A stretch of DNA of 64,000 nucleotides. Source: Bdellovibrio bacteriovorus. Lineage in GTDB: Bacteria > Bdellovibrionota > Bdellovibrionia > Bdellovibrionales > Bdellovibrionaceae. The position numbers and the translations under genes are program-made. Location: positions 496,001 to 560,000 of the forward strand of contig NZ_CP020946.1 in assembly GCF_002208115.1 (NCBI RefSeq). The letters run 5' to 3'. Below the pieces are notes generated by a model, which was given only the letters and a program-made list of their open reading frames with translations, ran no database searches and was not told the DNA's origin. This document shows positions 1 through 9,590 of this stretch, one piece after another (within the stretch, counting starts at the first letter, position 1; every line of letters begins with the position of its first letter).

Positions 1-1
1 G

Positions 2-1261
2 CTTTCTTCCAAGCTGGAAGAATACCGCAATCGCATTGAGGTGCGGGGTCTGGGGGAATTCAATGACTACTTCCTTTATATTCCCAATTATGACCGCGAC
101 GCTGCGTTGCTGGTCAGTGTTTTCAGTCCCAAAGGTGAAATGACCTTCCATCACGAGCCGTTCCCAAGCTTCAAATTGAACATGGAAAAGCTCAAAGAAG
201 AGATGAATCGTCATCGCGGTCAGATCTTTGAATTTGCCATGCGCGAAATGCACGGGGGCGACACGGTCATCATTCTGGGCTCGACCCTGAAAGATGGCAG
301 CCGGCTGGTCGTGGGTAAAAGCACCGAAAGCCTGAGTCTGCAGCTGCGCAACTTGCAAAAGATATTCTGGTGGTTGCTCCTTCCCGTGGCTTTGATCGGC
401 TTCCTGGGGGGCTTGTTCCTGTCCAACAGAACGCTCAGCCCGGTGCGGGAGTTGATCACCTCAATGAAAAAGATCGAAGGCGGTTCCCTGTCCACACGTG
501 TTCCGATCGGGGGCAGTGATGACGAGCTGGAGGAACTTAAGGTTCTGTTCAATAAGATGCTCGATAAAATCGAAAATCTGGTGAATGGCCTGAAAGAGGC
601 TTTTGATCACCTGGCGCACGATATTCGGACTCCGGTGACTCGTTTGCGCGGGCGCGCTGAGCTGGCTTTGACAAGCGAAGGGGATGTTGAGTCCTATCGT
701 GAAGCTTTGCAGAGCTGTTTTGAAAACTCGGACAAGATCCTGAATTTCCTGCAAGTGCTGACGGATATTACTGAGGCTGAAAATCGCAGTAAGAAACTGA
801 AGATCGAAAAGAAATTCATCAGTGACCTGGTGAAAGAGATCATGAGCCTTTATGAAATGGCCTTCGAGGAAAAAGACATTCGTGTGGTGCAAAAGCTCGA
901 CAACCATGACTGGGCCATGGTCGATGCGAAACTTATCAGTCGCGTGATTGCCAATCTTCTGGATAATGCGCACAAGTACACACCACCAGGCGGTGAAGTG
1001 ACGATTGAAACCATCAATCAAACTGAAAACGTCATCATTCGCGTGACGGATTCGGGCCCGGGTATTTCAGCGGATGAGCACGGCATGGTCTGGCAGAAGC
1101 TTTATCGCAGTGACAAGAGCCGCTCTGAATACGGCATGGGTTTGGGATTGACGTTTGTAAAAGCGGTCGTCGAAGCGCATGACGGTAAAGTTTCTGTGCG
1201 CAGTCCGGTGAAAGACGGTCGTGGTACGGAGTTCGAAGTTCTTCTGCAGAAGATGTCGTGA
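2..1261 (+). CDS. Sensor histidine kinase, 5' end outside the window
   Basis: Membrane sensor kinase that would autophosphorylate on His and pass the phosphate to a response regulator, probably encoded upstream of the window. The frame is open to the window edge, so the true start is missing; residues here are counted from the GTG at 41. Visible order: end of an extracytoplasmic sensor region, one membrane helix (about 109-128), HAMP linker (130-180), HisKA with phospho-acceptor His193 in LAHDIRTPVTRLR, then HATPase with N-box LLDNAHKYT, G1 DSGPGIS and G2 GMGLGLTFV. All catalytic boxes are intact. The signal it senses cannot be read from sequence. Confidence 0.93.
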   Translation, partial: LSSKLEEYRNRIEVRGLGEFNDYFLYIPNYDRDAALLVSVFSPKGEMTFHHEPFPSFKLNMEKLKEEMNRHRGQIFEFAMREMHGGDTVIILGSTLKDGSRLVVGKSTESLSLQLRNLQKIFWWLLLPVALIGFLGGLFLSNRTLSPVRELITSMKKIEGGSLSTRVPIGGSDDELEELKVLFNKMLDKIENLVNGLKEAFDHLAHDIRTPVTRLRGRAELALTSEGDVESYREALQSCFENSDKILNFLQVLTDITEAENRSKKLKIEKKFISDLVKEIMSLYEMAFEEKDIRVVQKLDNHDWAMVDAKLISRVIANLLDNAHKYTPPGGEVTIETINQTENVIIRVTDSGPGISADEHGMVWQKLYRSDKSRSEYGMGLGLTFVKAVVEAHDGKVSVRSPVKDGRGTEFEVLLQKMS

Positions 1262-1336
1262 CCTAGGTCGCGGTGTCCAGAAGTTGGAAATGTTCTGGCC
1301 GGTCAAGATTGTGTCGGCCATAATGTATTCAACACC

Positions 1337-3517
1337 ATGAAAAAAATTATTTTCGCAAGTCTTCTTGTCATCTCAGTACTGTTCTTTATTGTGGCGAAGC
1401 AATTTTTTTTCAAAGCCGAGGTGAGCAATGAGAGTCTCGGTGCCACGCTAGCTGAGATTCGTTCGGTTAAAAATGAGGCGCGCTATAAGCATGTGACGGG
1501 TGCCTTTTGGGCTGATGCGGCTCAATCTCAAAAGCTTTTTAATGGATCTGAAGTTTTCACGGGTGCTTCTTCCGAGGCACTGCTGGAGATGCGCAACAAA
1601 GACTTGCTGCATGTCCCGGCTGATACTCTTTTGCGAATATCCGAGGATATTAAAACTGGAGCTTTGGCCTTGAATCTTGACAAGGGAAGCGTTCAGGTTG
1701 AGGGCAAGGGGCAGGGGCAACCGCTGAGTTTGCGTGTCGGAAATTCAGATGTGAAGTTAAAATCTGAATCTCCATTTGGTGTTTATGCAAAGAAAGACCT
1801 GTCGGGAAATGTAACACTTTCGATGTCTTCAGGCACAGTGAGCCTTGAAAGTGGAGATCAGAAGAAGGCGCTTTCCGTTGGTGAGGCATTGCAGATTTCT
1901 GATCCTTCAGCAGCAAACAAAGGTGTTAAATCCGAGCAGCCTGGGGCGGCAACTGGAACCCAAGGCGCGGGTGGGGCCATGCCCGGCACGAGCTATGGAG
2001 GCAGTGGCGAAGTGAATGTTGCGGCTGAGTCTTCGCCGGCAACAGCGTCCGCGTTGCAGATGACAGCTTTGCCAAGGGAAAATCTGATTTTGCTGGAGCC
2101 TGAAAGCAAGAGAGTTTTTTATGGAGACGGTCTTGATTTCTTCAAGTGGAAATCAACGGATGATAAAAAGGTAAAGTTGCAGATCAGTCGTAGTGCAGAC
2201 TTTTTGACGGAAACACGCACTGAAGATGTTTCCGGCAAGGCGGAAGCAGTAATTCCCAAAAGCATGAATGCAGGGGAATACTTCTGGCGTTTGGTTGATG
2301 AATCAACGGATGTACCGAATTTTTCCGAATCAAGAACTTTCACGATCGAGAATCTGGGTGGGGTCGCGCTTGGTCCGCCGGTTCTGAAATTGAAAGAGCG
2401 GGGCAAGTGGACACTGACTGTGCCCGTGCAGGGATCGAAGCCGGGTGAGGACTATCACCTTCAGGTGGGCAAGAGCAAGGGCTTCAATGAAATTTATGAT
2501 GAGTACGAGGGTACGGAGCCACTCAGAAGTTTTATTGATACCTCGGGAGAGTACAATATTCGGGTAAGACGATACTTCGGTAACATGAAGTATTCTGAAT
2601 GGTCCGATGCTGCCAAGGTCATTGTTCGCCCTCCGTTGTCGGCGCCGTTTCTTTCAAAATCAGATGAAAAGATCAACTCTTCAGGTTTATCAGAGATGAC
2701 ATTGACCTGGAATGCCGTGCCCAATGCTGTGGATTATGTGGTGCAAATGGCTGATGGTCCCAAATTCAGTAATGTACTGAAGAACGTCATTGTTGAAAAA
2801 GGACCTTACGTATTCAAGCATAACGAATCGGTCCCGGGGTATTTGCGTTTGTTGGCTCGTTCGGCGGATGGTGAATATTCCCCGTCTTCGGATGTCTATC
2901 GAATTAAAGGTGTTATCAGGGGGCCCGCATTTGACAAGAAGGAAGTGCTGCCGCCAGAAATGGGAAAAGCGGGGGCCACGCCTCAGTTCCATTTGTTATG
3001 GGCGCATCGAAGCTCAGCGAAAGGATATCGGATAGAACTTAGCCGGGATGCCAAACTTGCGGGTGCGCAGGTTTTGGAGACTGATCATATTGAATTCCTG
3101 CATCCGGTAAATGAAGAGGGATGGTACTACTTCCGGGTTTCGCCGATTGTTGATGAAAGCAGATACTTCAGTGTGCCGACTCCGATTCTGGCGGTGTCCT
3201 ATGGCAAACCAGGGCCGTTGATTACGCCAACAATTTCCTCTCCGAAAAAGAGTGAGGTATTCCTGATCCCCCGAGGTGTACCTGTTTCCATTAAATTCAG
3301 ATGGTCAGAGTCCCCGGAAAATGAATGGTACGTTCTGGAAATGTCGCAGAATCCTGATTTTTCCGGCAGTACAGTGCTGAAAGTTACGGGACAGGAATAC
3401 ATCTTAAAGAAGGCAATCAAAAACGGTCAATGGTACTTCCGAGTCAAGGGCCGCAATAAATACCAGGAATCAGCCTGGAGTGACACTGGAGTGTTTTACT
3501 TTGGCGTTTCTCAATAG
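1337..3517 (+). CDS. FecR-domain protein with repeated fibronectin-like domains
   Basis: A 726-residue protein anchored by one N-terminal hydrophobic helix (about 4-24), the rest probably periplasmic. Residues about 45-190 resemble a FecR domain (LFNGSEVFTGASSEALLEM, then a stretch about suppression of default values and GTVSLESG). A Gly/Ala/Ser-rich linker follows (about 195-245), then roughly five beta-sandwich modules of 85-95 residues with recurring motifs such as GEYFWRLVDES, GEYNIRVRRYF, GWYYFRVSP and GQWYFRVKGRN near their ends, typical of fibronectin type III-like folds. There is no catalytic motif. The next gene overlaps or abuts it, so the two are probably co-transcribed and may form one envelope assembly. 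Function unknown. Confidence 0.85.
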   Translation: MKKIIFASLLVISVLFFIVAKQFFFKAEVSNESLGATLAEIRSVKNEARYKHVTGAFWADAAQSQKLFNGSEVFTGASSEALLEMRNKDLLHVPADTLLRISEDIKTGALALNLDKGSVQVEGKGQGQPLSLRVGNSDVKLKSESPFGVYAKKDLSGNVTLSMSSGTVSLESGDQKKALSVGEALQISDPSAANKGVKSEQPGAATGTQGAGGAMPGTSYGGSGEVNVAAESSPATASALQMTALPRENLILLEPESKRVFYGDGLDFFKWKSTDDKKVKLQISRSADFLTETRTEDVSGKAEAVIPKSMNAGEYFWRLVDESTDVPNFSESRTFTIENLGGVALGPPVLKLKERGKWTLTVPVQGSKPGEDYHLQVGKSKGFNEIYDEYEGTEPLRSFIDTSGEYNIRVRRYFGNMKYSEWSDAAKVIVRPPLSAPFLSKSDEKINSSGLSEMTLTWNAVPNAVDYVVQMADGPKFSNVLKNVIVEKGPYVFKHNESVPGYLRLLARSADGEYSPSSDVYRIKGVIRGPAFDKKEVLPPEMGKAGATPQFHLLWAHRSSAKGYRIELSRDAKLAGAQVLETDHIEFLHPVNEEGWYYFRVSPIVDESRYFSVPTPILAVSYGKPGPLITPTISSPKKSEVFLIPRGVPVSIKFRWSESPENEWYVLEMSQNPDFSGSTVLKVTGQEYILKKAIKNGQWYFRVKGRNKYQESAWSDTGVFYFGVSQ

Positions 3518-4718
3518 GGTTCTTCTGATATTTTTCCTTTGTATTTCTGTGGTTGCGCCCGCATTGGCGCAGCAGACGCTGAACAAGTCGCCTGTCAGTG
3601 TGGTTCCTTTTGCATCATTGCAAAAGAATATTCATCCCTATCAGACAGATTGCCGGAATATTCTGCGCGAACCAAAAGTGGAATGGGATCAGTTTGAGAT
3701 TGTGAAGTTTCCAGAGCAGAATACCCTGCAGTTGAAGATATCCGGAGAACTGAAAGAAGATCTGGATATCCGTTTCTGGAGCCGGCAGATTTTACTTTAC
3801 GACAAAGAAAAGAAGCCGCTGAAGTCAGTGGTGTTGCCTCTGGTGAATCTGCCTTTGAAAACAGAGACCGGAAAGTTTTTGATCTCATTGAACATTCCGG
3901 AAAATGCCAATTTTATCACGGTGCCTCTGGAGCTATTTGGTTCAGACAGTTTCAGATACATGTTTTATGTGCGCGGAGTGAACCGGGAGATGACGGTTCT
4001 GGCCAGACCGGTGCTTGATAAAGTGGGCGGTGGTTTTTGTGCACGGGATATTATGTGGGTGGGTGCCGGTTTGATGGGGGCCGCACAAAAGCAGGATACC
4101 AGCCCTATTATTACCACCCTGGATTTGCAGTCATTCACGTTTGACACCCTGTCTTTTGCGCGTCGGTGGAACTGGCGAATAGACCGAACGATCAGAACCA
4201 GTGCTTATACCAGCTCTTTCCAGTTTAATGACTTCCTCGATGTCTCCGGAAGTGAGCGCTTATTTGATATCAAGGGTGAGGTTGCCTTCACCGATCGCAA
4301 CTGGGGATACCGCAATGCCCTGTTTAAGGTGCAGTATGGTTATCTTGCAGGAGCTGATTTTGAAAAGCGTCCTTTTGCCTACATAGCCAGTGCAAGCTCG
4401 GGAGGGATCAGCTCCGGGCAGCACATCAGCGGGACTGTGGGGGGATTTGCAGAATTCTTTTCGCATAATAAACTCTGGTACACGGATGTTTCCCTGAGGC
4501 TGCATCCCTTCTATTTTGGTTTGGACCATACCTACAGCGGAATAGGTCTTTCCGGAGAGCTGGGGGTTGCACATCCCTTGAGTTATGAAAGAAGTATCGG
4601 CGTATACACCTATGGAACCATGTTTCAGGGTAAGCATTCAGGCAAGGATGCAAAAGACAATTCCGATGTCTTTATCTTTGAAACACATCTTGAATTCAGA
4701 TATGGCTGGCTATTTTAG
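3501..4718 (+). CDS. Exported protein with C-terminal beta-barrel-like region
   Basis: Not a family I recognise. I chose the TTG at 3501: GGAG lies 9 bases upstream and the product then begins with a clean signal peptide ending near APALAQQ. An in-frame GTG at 3480 is possible but adds a poorly hydrophobic extension. The mature N-terminal half (about residues 25-165) looks like a beta-rich soluble domain; the second half has alternating aromatic/polar strands and ends in EFRYGWLF, a terminal Phe typical of outer-membrane barrels. It overlaps the end of the FecR-like gene by 17 bases, which suggests translational coupling. Its own last 9 bases overlap the convergent RCC1-repeat gene. Confidence 0.75.
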   Translation: MAFLNRVLLIFFLCISVVAPALAQQTLNKSPVSVVPFASLQKNIHPYQTDCRNILREPKVEWDQFEIVKFPEQNTLQLKISGELKEDLDIRFWSRQILLYDKEKKPLKSVVLPLVNLPLKTETGKFLISLNIPENANFITVPLELFGSDSFRYMFYVRGVNREMTVLARPVLDKVGGGFCARDIMWVGAGLMGAAQKQDTSPIITTLDLQSFTFDTLSFARRWNWRIDRTIRTSAYTSSFQFNDFLDVSGSERLFDIKGEVAFTDRNWGYRNALFKVQYGYLAGADFEKRPFAYIASASSGGISSGQHISGTVGGFAEFFSHNKLWYTDVSLRLHPFYFGLDHTYSGIGLSGELGVAHPLSYERSIGVYTYGTMFQGKHSGKDAKDNSDVFIFETHLEFRYGWLF

Positions 4719-7700
4719 AACGCCCAGCGGGGTGGTTCTGATAAATGCGTCATGCCCTTCCCCAAGGATTCCGGTGCCCCAGCACTTCAAATCACCCAGT
4801 GAAGTGATGGAACACGCGTGAACCGTACCGCTGCCGGTTGGATTCATGCCAAGGCTGACTGTGGAAGCAATTCCATAACCTAGTGCAAAGGCATTGGTGG
4901 GGGAGGTGTGGAACTGGCTGGCGTATGAAATCAATCCGGAATTGTCGATGCCCCAGCACTTCACACCACCGATAGCCATTGTTGCGCATCCCTGGAAAAC
5001 GGCCAGATGGATGCTGGTGGCACCGGCAAGCTCGGGTACTGCCGTTGGCGTTGTGGTTTTGACGTTGTCTGCAACACCCGTCAATGGGATTGATGCATTC
5101 ACTGAACGCAGTCCCCAGCATTTGACTTCCTGATTCAGCAGATAGCAAGCACCTTCATATCCAACAGAAAGCTTGATTGTACCTGTTGTGGATATTGTAT
5201 CAATCAAGGTCGGAGTCCATTGATTTCCAATGGCAGCACCCACCACGCCATTTGTATTCGTGCCCCAGCAATAGATTTCCTTGGTGGATTCATCCTTCTT
5301 TTTAACAGCACATGTGTTTTGAATATAAGTTGCAATGCTTTCCACACCGCTGGTCAATGCCGAAACGGCGATAGGATAGGAGGTTGCTGTTGAAGTGTTT
5401 GAGTGTCCTGCTTCTCCGGTGGTGTTGTTGCCCCAACAAAGGACTCCACCTGCAGAATTGACGGCACATGTGTGGTAGTATCCCGCTGAAATGTCTTTTA
5501 TCCCAGTGGGAAGACCGGCTGTTGCATTAGGATAGGTTTGCGGAATTTTATAGGGCGTAAGCACGCGCTCGGCAGAGGGGGTTCCAGCAGTGGCATTGTT
5601 GCCGATCTGACCTGCCATATTACTGCCCCAGCAATAGACATCTCCTGCAGAGGTCAGAGCACAGAAGTGTTTGTGCATGCCACTGACCTTTGTGACATTT
5701 GAAATTGGCAGGGTGTAAGAGGGGCGAACCAGATTATTGCGGGTGCCAGTACCAAGCTGACCGTCATCATTTGATCCCCAGCAGCTGACAGTTTTGTTGG
5801 TGCGAAGAGCACAGGTTGAAAACAAACCAGTCGCAAGCTGTTGATAGGTGTCGGTGAAGTTTCCGACAGTAAGGGCCACGGATCTGTAGAAGTCAGCAAC
5901 TTGGCCATTTCCCAGTTCGCCATAGCGATTGAACCCCCAGCATTTGACCTGGGTTGAAAGTGTGACCGCGCAGCTGGAGGTTTCCCCCAGATGGAAGTCA
6001 GTAATTGTTTCGCCAAAGGCATTGAATAAAACAGGTGTTGACGACTCTGTGAATTCATATTGATTGGTTGAGGATGGTATTCCGGCGCCCCAGCAATATA
6101 AAAGGCCGTTTTCACCCAGGGCGCAGGAGCTGTCTGTGCCGACTTTCACCTTCAGGGCTTTTACGGGCAGGGTGACTTTATTAGCCGCGTCCCAGGCGAC
6201 ACTGGTGGATGCGGTGCCTCTGCGGGATCTATAGTTGCTGCCCCAGCAATAGACGTCTCCGGATTCAGTGACACCACAGCCATGTCGGACATCCGCCAAC
6301 GGACTGCCGCTGGCCGAGATGGATTGAATGTCATTGGGAATTCCGGTCACAGTTGCAGGAACATGAGTGGAATTTACTCCGTCAAGCAGGCCCCAGCATT
6401 TGACCGTACGGGTTCCGGTGACTTCGTCAATTGCACAGGCAACTTTGTTGCCCGCTGTAACGTCAATGGCCTTTGTGATGCTGCTGAATAGAGTGGGTGA
6501 AGAATAGTTCGTGGTTGTTTTATTCTGCCCGATGGTGGATTCGGAGTTATCGCCCCAGCAGTAAACTTGGTCATTGGAGTCAATCATGCAGGTGAATTCC
6601 ACACCTACGGTGATTTTTTTGATATTGCTATAGCCGGACAGCTTTATTGGTACAGCGCTGCTGGTGGTACTTCCGTCACCCAGTTGGCGAGAGTCATTTC
6701 GTCCGAAGCAGTAAGCATCTCCTGAAGTGTTGATATAGCAGTTGTGGGTGCCATATCCGGTTGCCACATCACGAATATTTTCAGCCCCGGCGACTTCTCG
6801 AGGATAAGACACTCCGGATGTATGTCCGTTGCGGTGGCTGTAGCCACCCCAGCAGTCCATTTTTCCATCCAGCCTTTGAGCACACATATGTCCCGCAGCT
6901 GCACCAAATAAAGATTTATAACCTGTTCCATTTGTAGCTGGTACCGCGGCCTGAGTGTTGGTGAGAGTAACGGTGCTTTCACTGGTTCCCACAGCTGCGT
7001 TGGTGGCACTGGTGATCTGCATGCCAAAGGATTTGTTGGTTGCTGGAGTCATCCTTGTGAAAATTGAATAGTAGGTTTTCTTGCTGACTTCGCCTGCCGT
7101 CAAAGTGACTTCAGTCGGGACGATGTCCGGGAAAAGGTAGTCAATGCCCGCAAGAGCAGATCCGGAACTTGATTTCACCAGCACTGTGGTGGAAACGGGG
7201 CTGGCGCGCGAAAGCAGAATCGACACGTATCCCATGGTTTGTTCCTGATTGAAAAGCGGGGCATTAATGGTAACCACGGGACCGGCGATAAAGCTGGGGG
7301 ACGATTTTTCTGAACTGACATTGCCGACTTTGTCGGTCGCGCGAACAATATAGTAGTATGAATCGGCTTCAGAGTCTGGCAGGTTCAGATTGTCAAAGTA
7401 GAGGGCGTCCTTTGGCTTCTCGGTCCAGTCCTTGATTATCGTGTTTCCGGTGGTTTTTACCAGTTTGATCTCAAGCTTATCAACACCGGACAAGGCGTCT
7501 GTAACAACTGGAACATTCAAGCGCGGAGAGGCTGTCAGCAAAGATCTGTTTGAAACCAACGTTTGAGTGTCAGACACAACGGGGCTTGTTTTATCCAAAA
7601 TGATTTTGGATTTGGTGCATTCACTGAAGAAGCCTTCTTTATTGCGAGCCCTCACGGCAATGGTGTATTCGCCTTCCATGTTGGGAAGGGTGACTGTTTT

Positions 7701-7949
7701 TTCAGTGGTGTCTGATTCCCAGTTTTCTGAGCAATTGCTTCCCACTGCAAAGCTGGTCTCTGCAATTTCACTGGACGATGCAACCTTGACCGCAACGTTA
7801 TTTAGGCCAGTGTACGGATTCTCGTTGTTTACCTTTACGGAAATTTGCGGAGTGTTTTCGCTGGAAAAAACAAGCGACAACGCGTTCTTGGTATTACAAG
7901 AGCACAAAAAAAGAATTATGAATGATAGTCCAAGACATGCTCTGAGCAT
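4710..7949 (-). CDS. Large lipoprotein with 14 RCC1-like repeats
   Basis: A 1079-residue exported lipoprotein: the signal peptide ends in a lipobox (LFLCSC). Residues about 30-220 contain two Ig-like segments with phrases such as NNVAVKV and KVGNVSSEKSSPSF. About 228-335 resembles a Calx-beta-type domain (VSILLSRASPVSTTV). From about 340 to the end, 14 repeats of roughly 50 residues each contain a CWG (once CFG) motif preceded 10-18 residues earlier by another Cys, the RCC1 blade pattern. Fourteen blades fit two seven-bladed propellers. The paired Cys in every blade suggest disulphides, in keeping with export. Likely an extracellular binding protein; the partner is unknown. It stands alone on the minus strand, overlapping the convergent gene by 9 bases. 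Confidence 0.88.
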   Translation of the reverse strand: MLRACLGLSFIILFLCSCNTKNALSLVFSSENTPQISVKVNNENPYTGLNNVAVKVASSSEIAETSFAVGSNCSENWESDTTEKTVTLPNMEGEYTIAVRARNKEGFFSECTKSKIILDKTSPVVSDTQTLVSNRSLLTASPRLNVPVVTDALSGVDKLEIKLVKTTGNTIIKDWTEKPKDALYFDNLNLPDSEADSYYYIVRATDKVGNVSSEKSSPSFIAGPVVTINAPLFNQEQTMGYVSILLSRASPVSTTVLVKSSSGSALAGIDYLFPDIVPTEVTLTAGEVSKKTYYSIFTRMTPATNKSFGMQITSATNAAVGTSESTVTLTNTQAAVPATNGTGYKSLFGAAAGHMCAQRLDGKMDCWGGYSHRNGHTSGVSYPREVAGAENIRDVATGYGTHNCYINTSGDAYCFGRNDSRQLGDGSTTSSAVPIKLSGYSNIKKITVGVEFTCMIDSNDQVYCWGDNSESTIGQNKTTTNYSSPTLFSSITKAIDVTAGNKVACAIDEVTGTRTVKCWGLLDGVNSTHVPATVTGIPNDIQSISASGSPLADVRHGCGVTESGDVYCWGSNYRSRRGTASTSVAWDAANKVTLPVKALKVKVGTDSSCALGENGLLYCWGAGIPSSTNQYEFTESSTPVLFNAFGETITDFHLGETSSCAVTLSTQVKCWGFNRYGELGNGQVADFYRSVALTVGNFTDTYQQLATGLFSTCALRTNKTVSCWGSNDDGQLGTGTRNNLVRPSYTLPISNVTKVSGMHKHFCALTSAGDVYCWGSNMAGQIGNNATAGTPSAERVLTPYKIPQTYPNATAGLPTGIKDISAGYYHTCAVNSAGGVLCWGNNTTGEAGHSNTSTATSYPIAVSALTSGVESIATYIQNTCAVKKKDESTKEIYCWGTNTNGVVGAAIGNQWTPTLIDTISTTGTIKLSVGYEGACYLLNQEVKCWGLRSVNASIPLTGVADNVKTTTPTAVPELAGATSIHLAVFQGCATMAIGGVKCWGIDNSGLISYASQFHTSPTNAFALGYGIASTVSLGMNPTGSGTVHACSITSLGDLKCWGTGILGEGHDAFIRTTPLGVLK

Positions 7950-7998
7950 GGAGTACTATTCGGATATTTTTCAGAGATTATAAAGGTTTAATGGGATC

Positions 7999-8027
7999 CA
8001 CTCTCAAATTGAGACGCATTGAGAGTG
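7999..8027. repeat. 9-bp inverted repeat upstream of the RCC1-repeat gene
   Basis: CACTCTCAA (7999-8007) is mirrored by TTGAGAGTG (8019-8027) across an 11-base loop. It lies between the end of livF and the start of the RCC1-repeat gene. No T-run follows on either strand, so it is a poor terminator; an operator or leader hairpin is possible. Confidence 0.4.
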
Positions 8028-8103
8028 AAAAAATCTCAGGGCGAAATATCAGACTAAGCCTTAGTCCAGAAACAGGAAAGTGCTGGGGCCATTCAGAGGG
8101 CTT

Positions 8104-8817
8104 TTAAACTCCCAGATAGCTTTTACGGACTTCGTCGTTGTTCAGAAGACTCTGGGCAGAGTCCTGCATCACAATGCGACCGCACTCTAGCACATAGGCA
8201 CGATGGGAAATCTTCAGCGCCATGCGCGCATTTTGTTCAACCAGAAGGACGGTCATGCCCTCTTCCTGATTCAGCTTTTTTACGATTTCAAAAATCTGCG
8301 CCACAATCAGCGGAGCCAGCCCCAAAGACGGCTCATCCAAAAGCAGCAAACGGGGTTTTGCCATCAGTGCGCGGCTGATAGCCAGCATCTGCTGCTCACC
8401 ACCGGAAAGAGTTCCGGCCATCTGGGAAATACGCTCTTTCATTCGTGGGAACAGAGTCAGGCACATTTCCAGGTCTTGTTTGATTTTAGCTTTGTCTGAA
8501 CGGGAATAAGCTCCCATCTCCAGGTTTTCACGCACACTCATTTGCGGGAAGACACCACGGCCTTCCGGAGATTGAGCAATGCCCAGGCCCACGCGCTTGA
8601 AGGTGGAAACTTTATTCAAGTCCTCACCGCGAAACCGGATATTGCCCTGGCTGGAAACAATACCTGAAATCGCACGCAGGGTGGTGGTTTTGCCTGCACC
8701 GTTGGCGCCGATCAGGGACACCACTTCACCTTCATTGACGGTGAAGTTGATGCCTTTTAAAGCGTGAATAGAACCGTAATAGACATCCAGATTTTCAACG
8801 GTCAACAGGGGATTCAT
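8104..8817 (-). CDS. livF: Branched-chain amino-acid ABC transporter ATPase LivF
   Basis: Cytoplasmic ATPase, 237 residues, usual LivF length. Walker A is GANGAGKTT (about 37-45), the signature is LSGGEQQ, Walker B is LLLLDEPSLGLAP and the switch His region reads VLLVEQNARMAL, which is typical of LivF rather than LivG. It works with LivG on the LivH/LivM permease pair. It is the last gene of the livK-H-M-G-F unit and its start overlaps the livG stop by 4 bases (ATGA), so translation is coupled. The imported substrate is assigned from family only: leucine, isoleucine, valine or a related amino acid. Confidence 0.95.
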   Translation of the reverse strand: MNPLLTVENLDVYYGSIHALKGINFTVNEGEVVSLIGANGAGKTTTLRAISGIVSSQGNIRFRGEDLNKVSTFKRVGLGIAQSPEGRGVFPQMSVRENLEMGAYSRSDKAKIKQDLEMCLTLFPRMKERISQMAGTLSGGEQQMLAISRALMAKPRLLLLDEPSLGLAPLIVAQIFEIVKKLNQEEGMTVLLVEQNARMALKISHRAYVLECGRIVMQDSAQSLLNNDEVRKSYLGV

Positions 8818-9590
8818 TCAGCCTCCTCAACGCCCAGATAGGCTTCGATCACTCGTTGGGAGCTTTGCACTTTTTGCGGGGCCCCTTCTTCAATCTTCAC
8901 ACCATGATCCAGAACAATGATGTTTTCACAAATACCCATCACCAGTTTCATGTCGTGCTCAATCAAAAGCACGGTCAGTTTGAAATCCTCGCGAATTTTC
9001 GCAATGGTTTCCATCAGATGGTGGGTTTCGGAATGGTTCATGCCGGCAGCGGGCTCATCCAAAAGAATGATCTTTGGATCCGTCGCCAGAGCGCGCACGA
9101 TTTCAAGCTTGCGCTGTTCACCGTACGGCAGGGATGTGGCTGGTTTGTGGGCTTTGTCGTGCAGTTTGAAAATCTTTAGCAGATCGATGGCCTTTTCCTG
9201 CAGACGTTGTTCGTCCACACGGAAAGAATCGGTCTGAAACAGGGTATCGAACAAACCATAGCGAACATGCTGGTGCCCCGCAATCAGAACGTTATCCAGA
9301 ACCGTGAGGTTTTTAAACAGGCGGATGTTCTGGAATGTGCGCGTGACTCCGCGGTGGGAAATTTCATACGGGGCCAGGCCCTTCAGGCTTTGACCTTCCA
9401 TGGTGACTTCGCCGGAAGTGGGCTGATAAACCCCGGTCAGCATATTAAACACCGTGGTTTTGCCAGCACCGTTGGGGCCGATCAGTCCCGCCAACTGGCC
9501 TTTTTTGATTTGGAATTCCAAAGAGTCAACGGCCTTCAATCCGCCAAACTGCATGGTGATCTTGCGGGCCTCAAGCAGAACGTCGGACAT
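8814..9590 (-). CDS. livG: Branched-chain amino-acid ABC transporter ATPase LivG
   Basis: Second ATPase of the transporter. Walker A GPNGAGKTT, Walker B IILLDEPAAGMNHSE and the LivG-type switch region LLIEHDMKLVMGICENIIVLDHG are all present; the AGMN phrase after Walker B is a LivG hallmark. The signature loop reads LPYGEQRKLEI rather than LSGGQ, which is normal for LivG. I start it at the ATG at 9590 because GGAG sits 5 bases upstream; an in-frame ATG at 9605 has no good site. It overlaps the end of livM by 20 bases. Confidence 0.95.
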   Translation of the reverse strand: MSDVLLEARKITMQFGGLKAVDSLEFQIKKGQLAGLIGPNGAGKTTVFNMLTGVYQPTSGEVTMEGQSLKGLAPYEISHRGVTRTFQNIRLFKNLTVLDNVLIAGHQHVRYGLFDTLFQTDSFRVDEQRLQEKAIDLLKIFKLHDKAHKPATSLPYGEQRKLEIVRALATDPKIILLDEPAAGMNHSETHHLMETIAKIREDFKLTVLLIEHDMKLVMGICENIIVLDHGVKIEEGAPQKVQSSQRVIEAYLGVEEAE

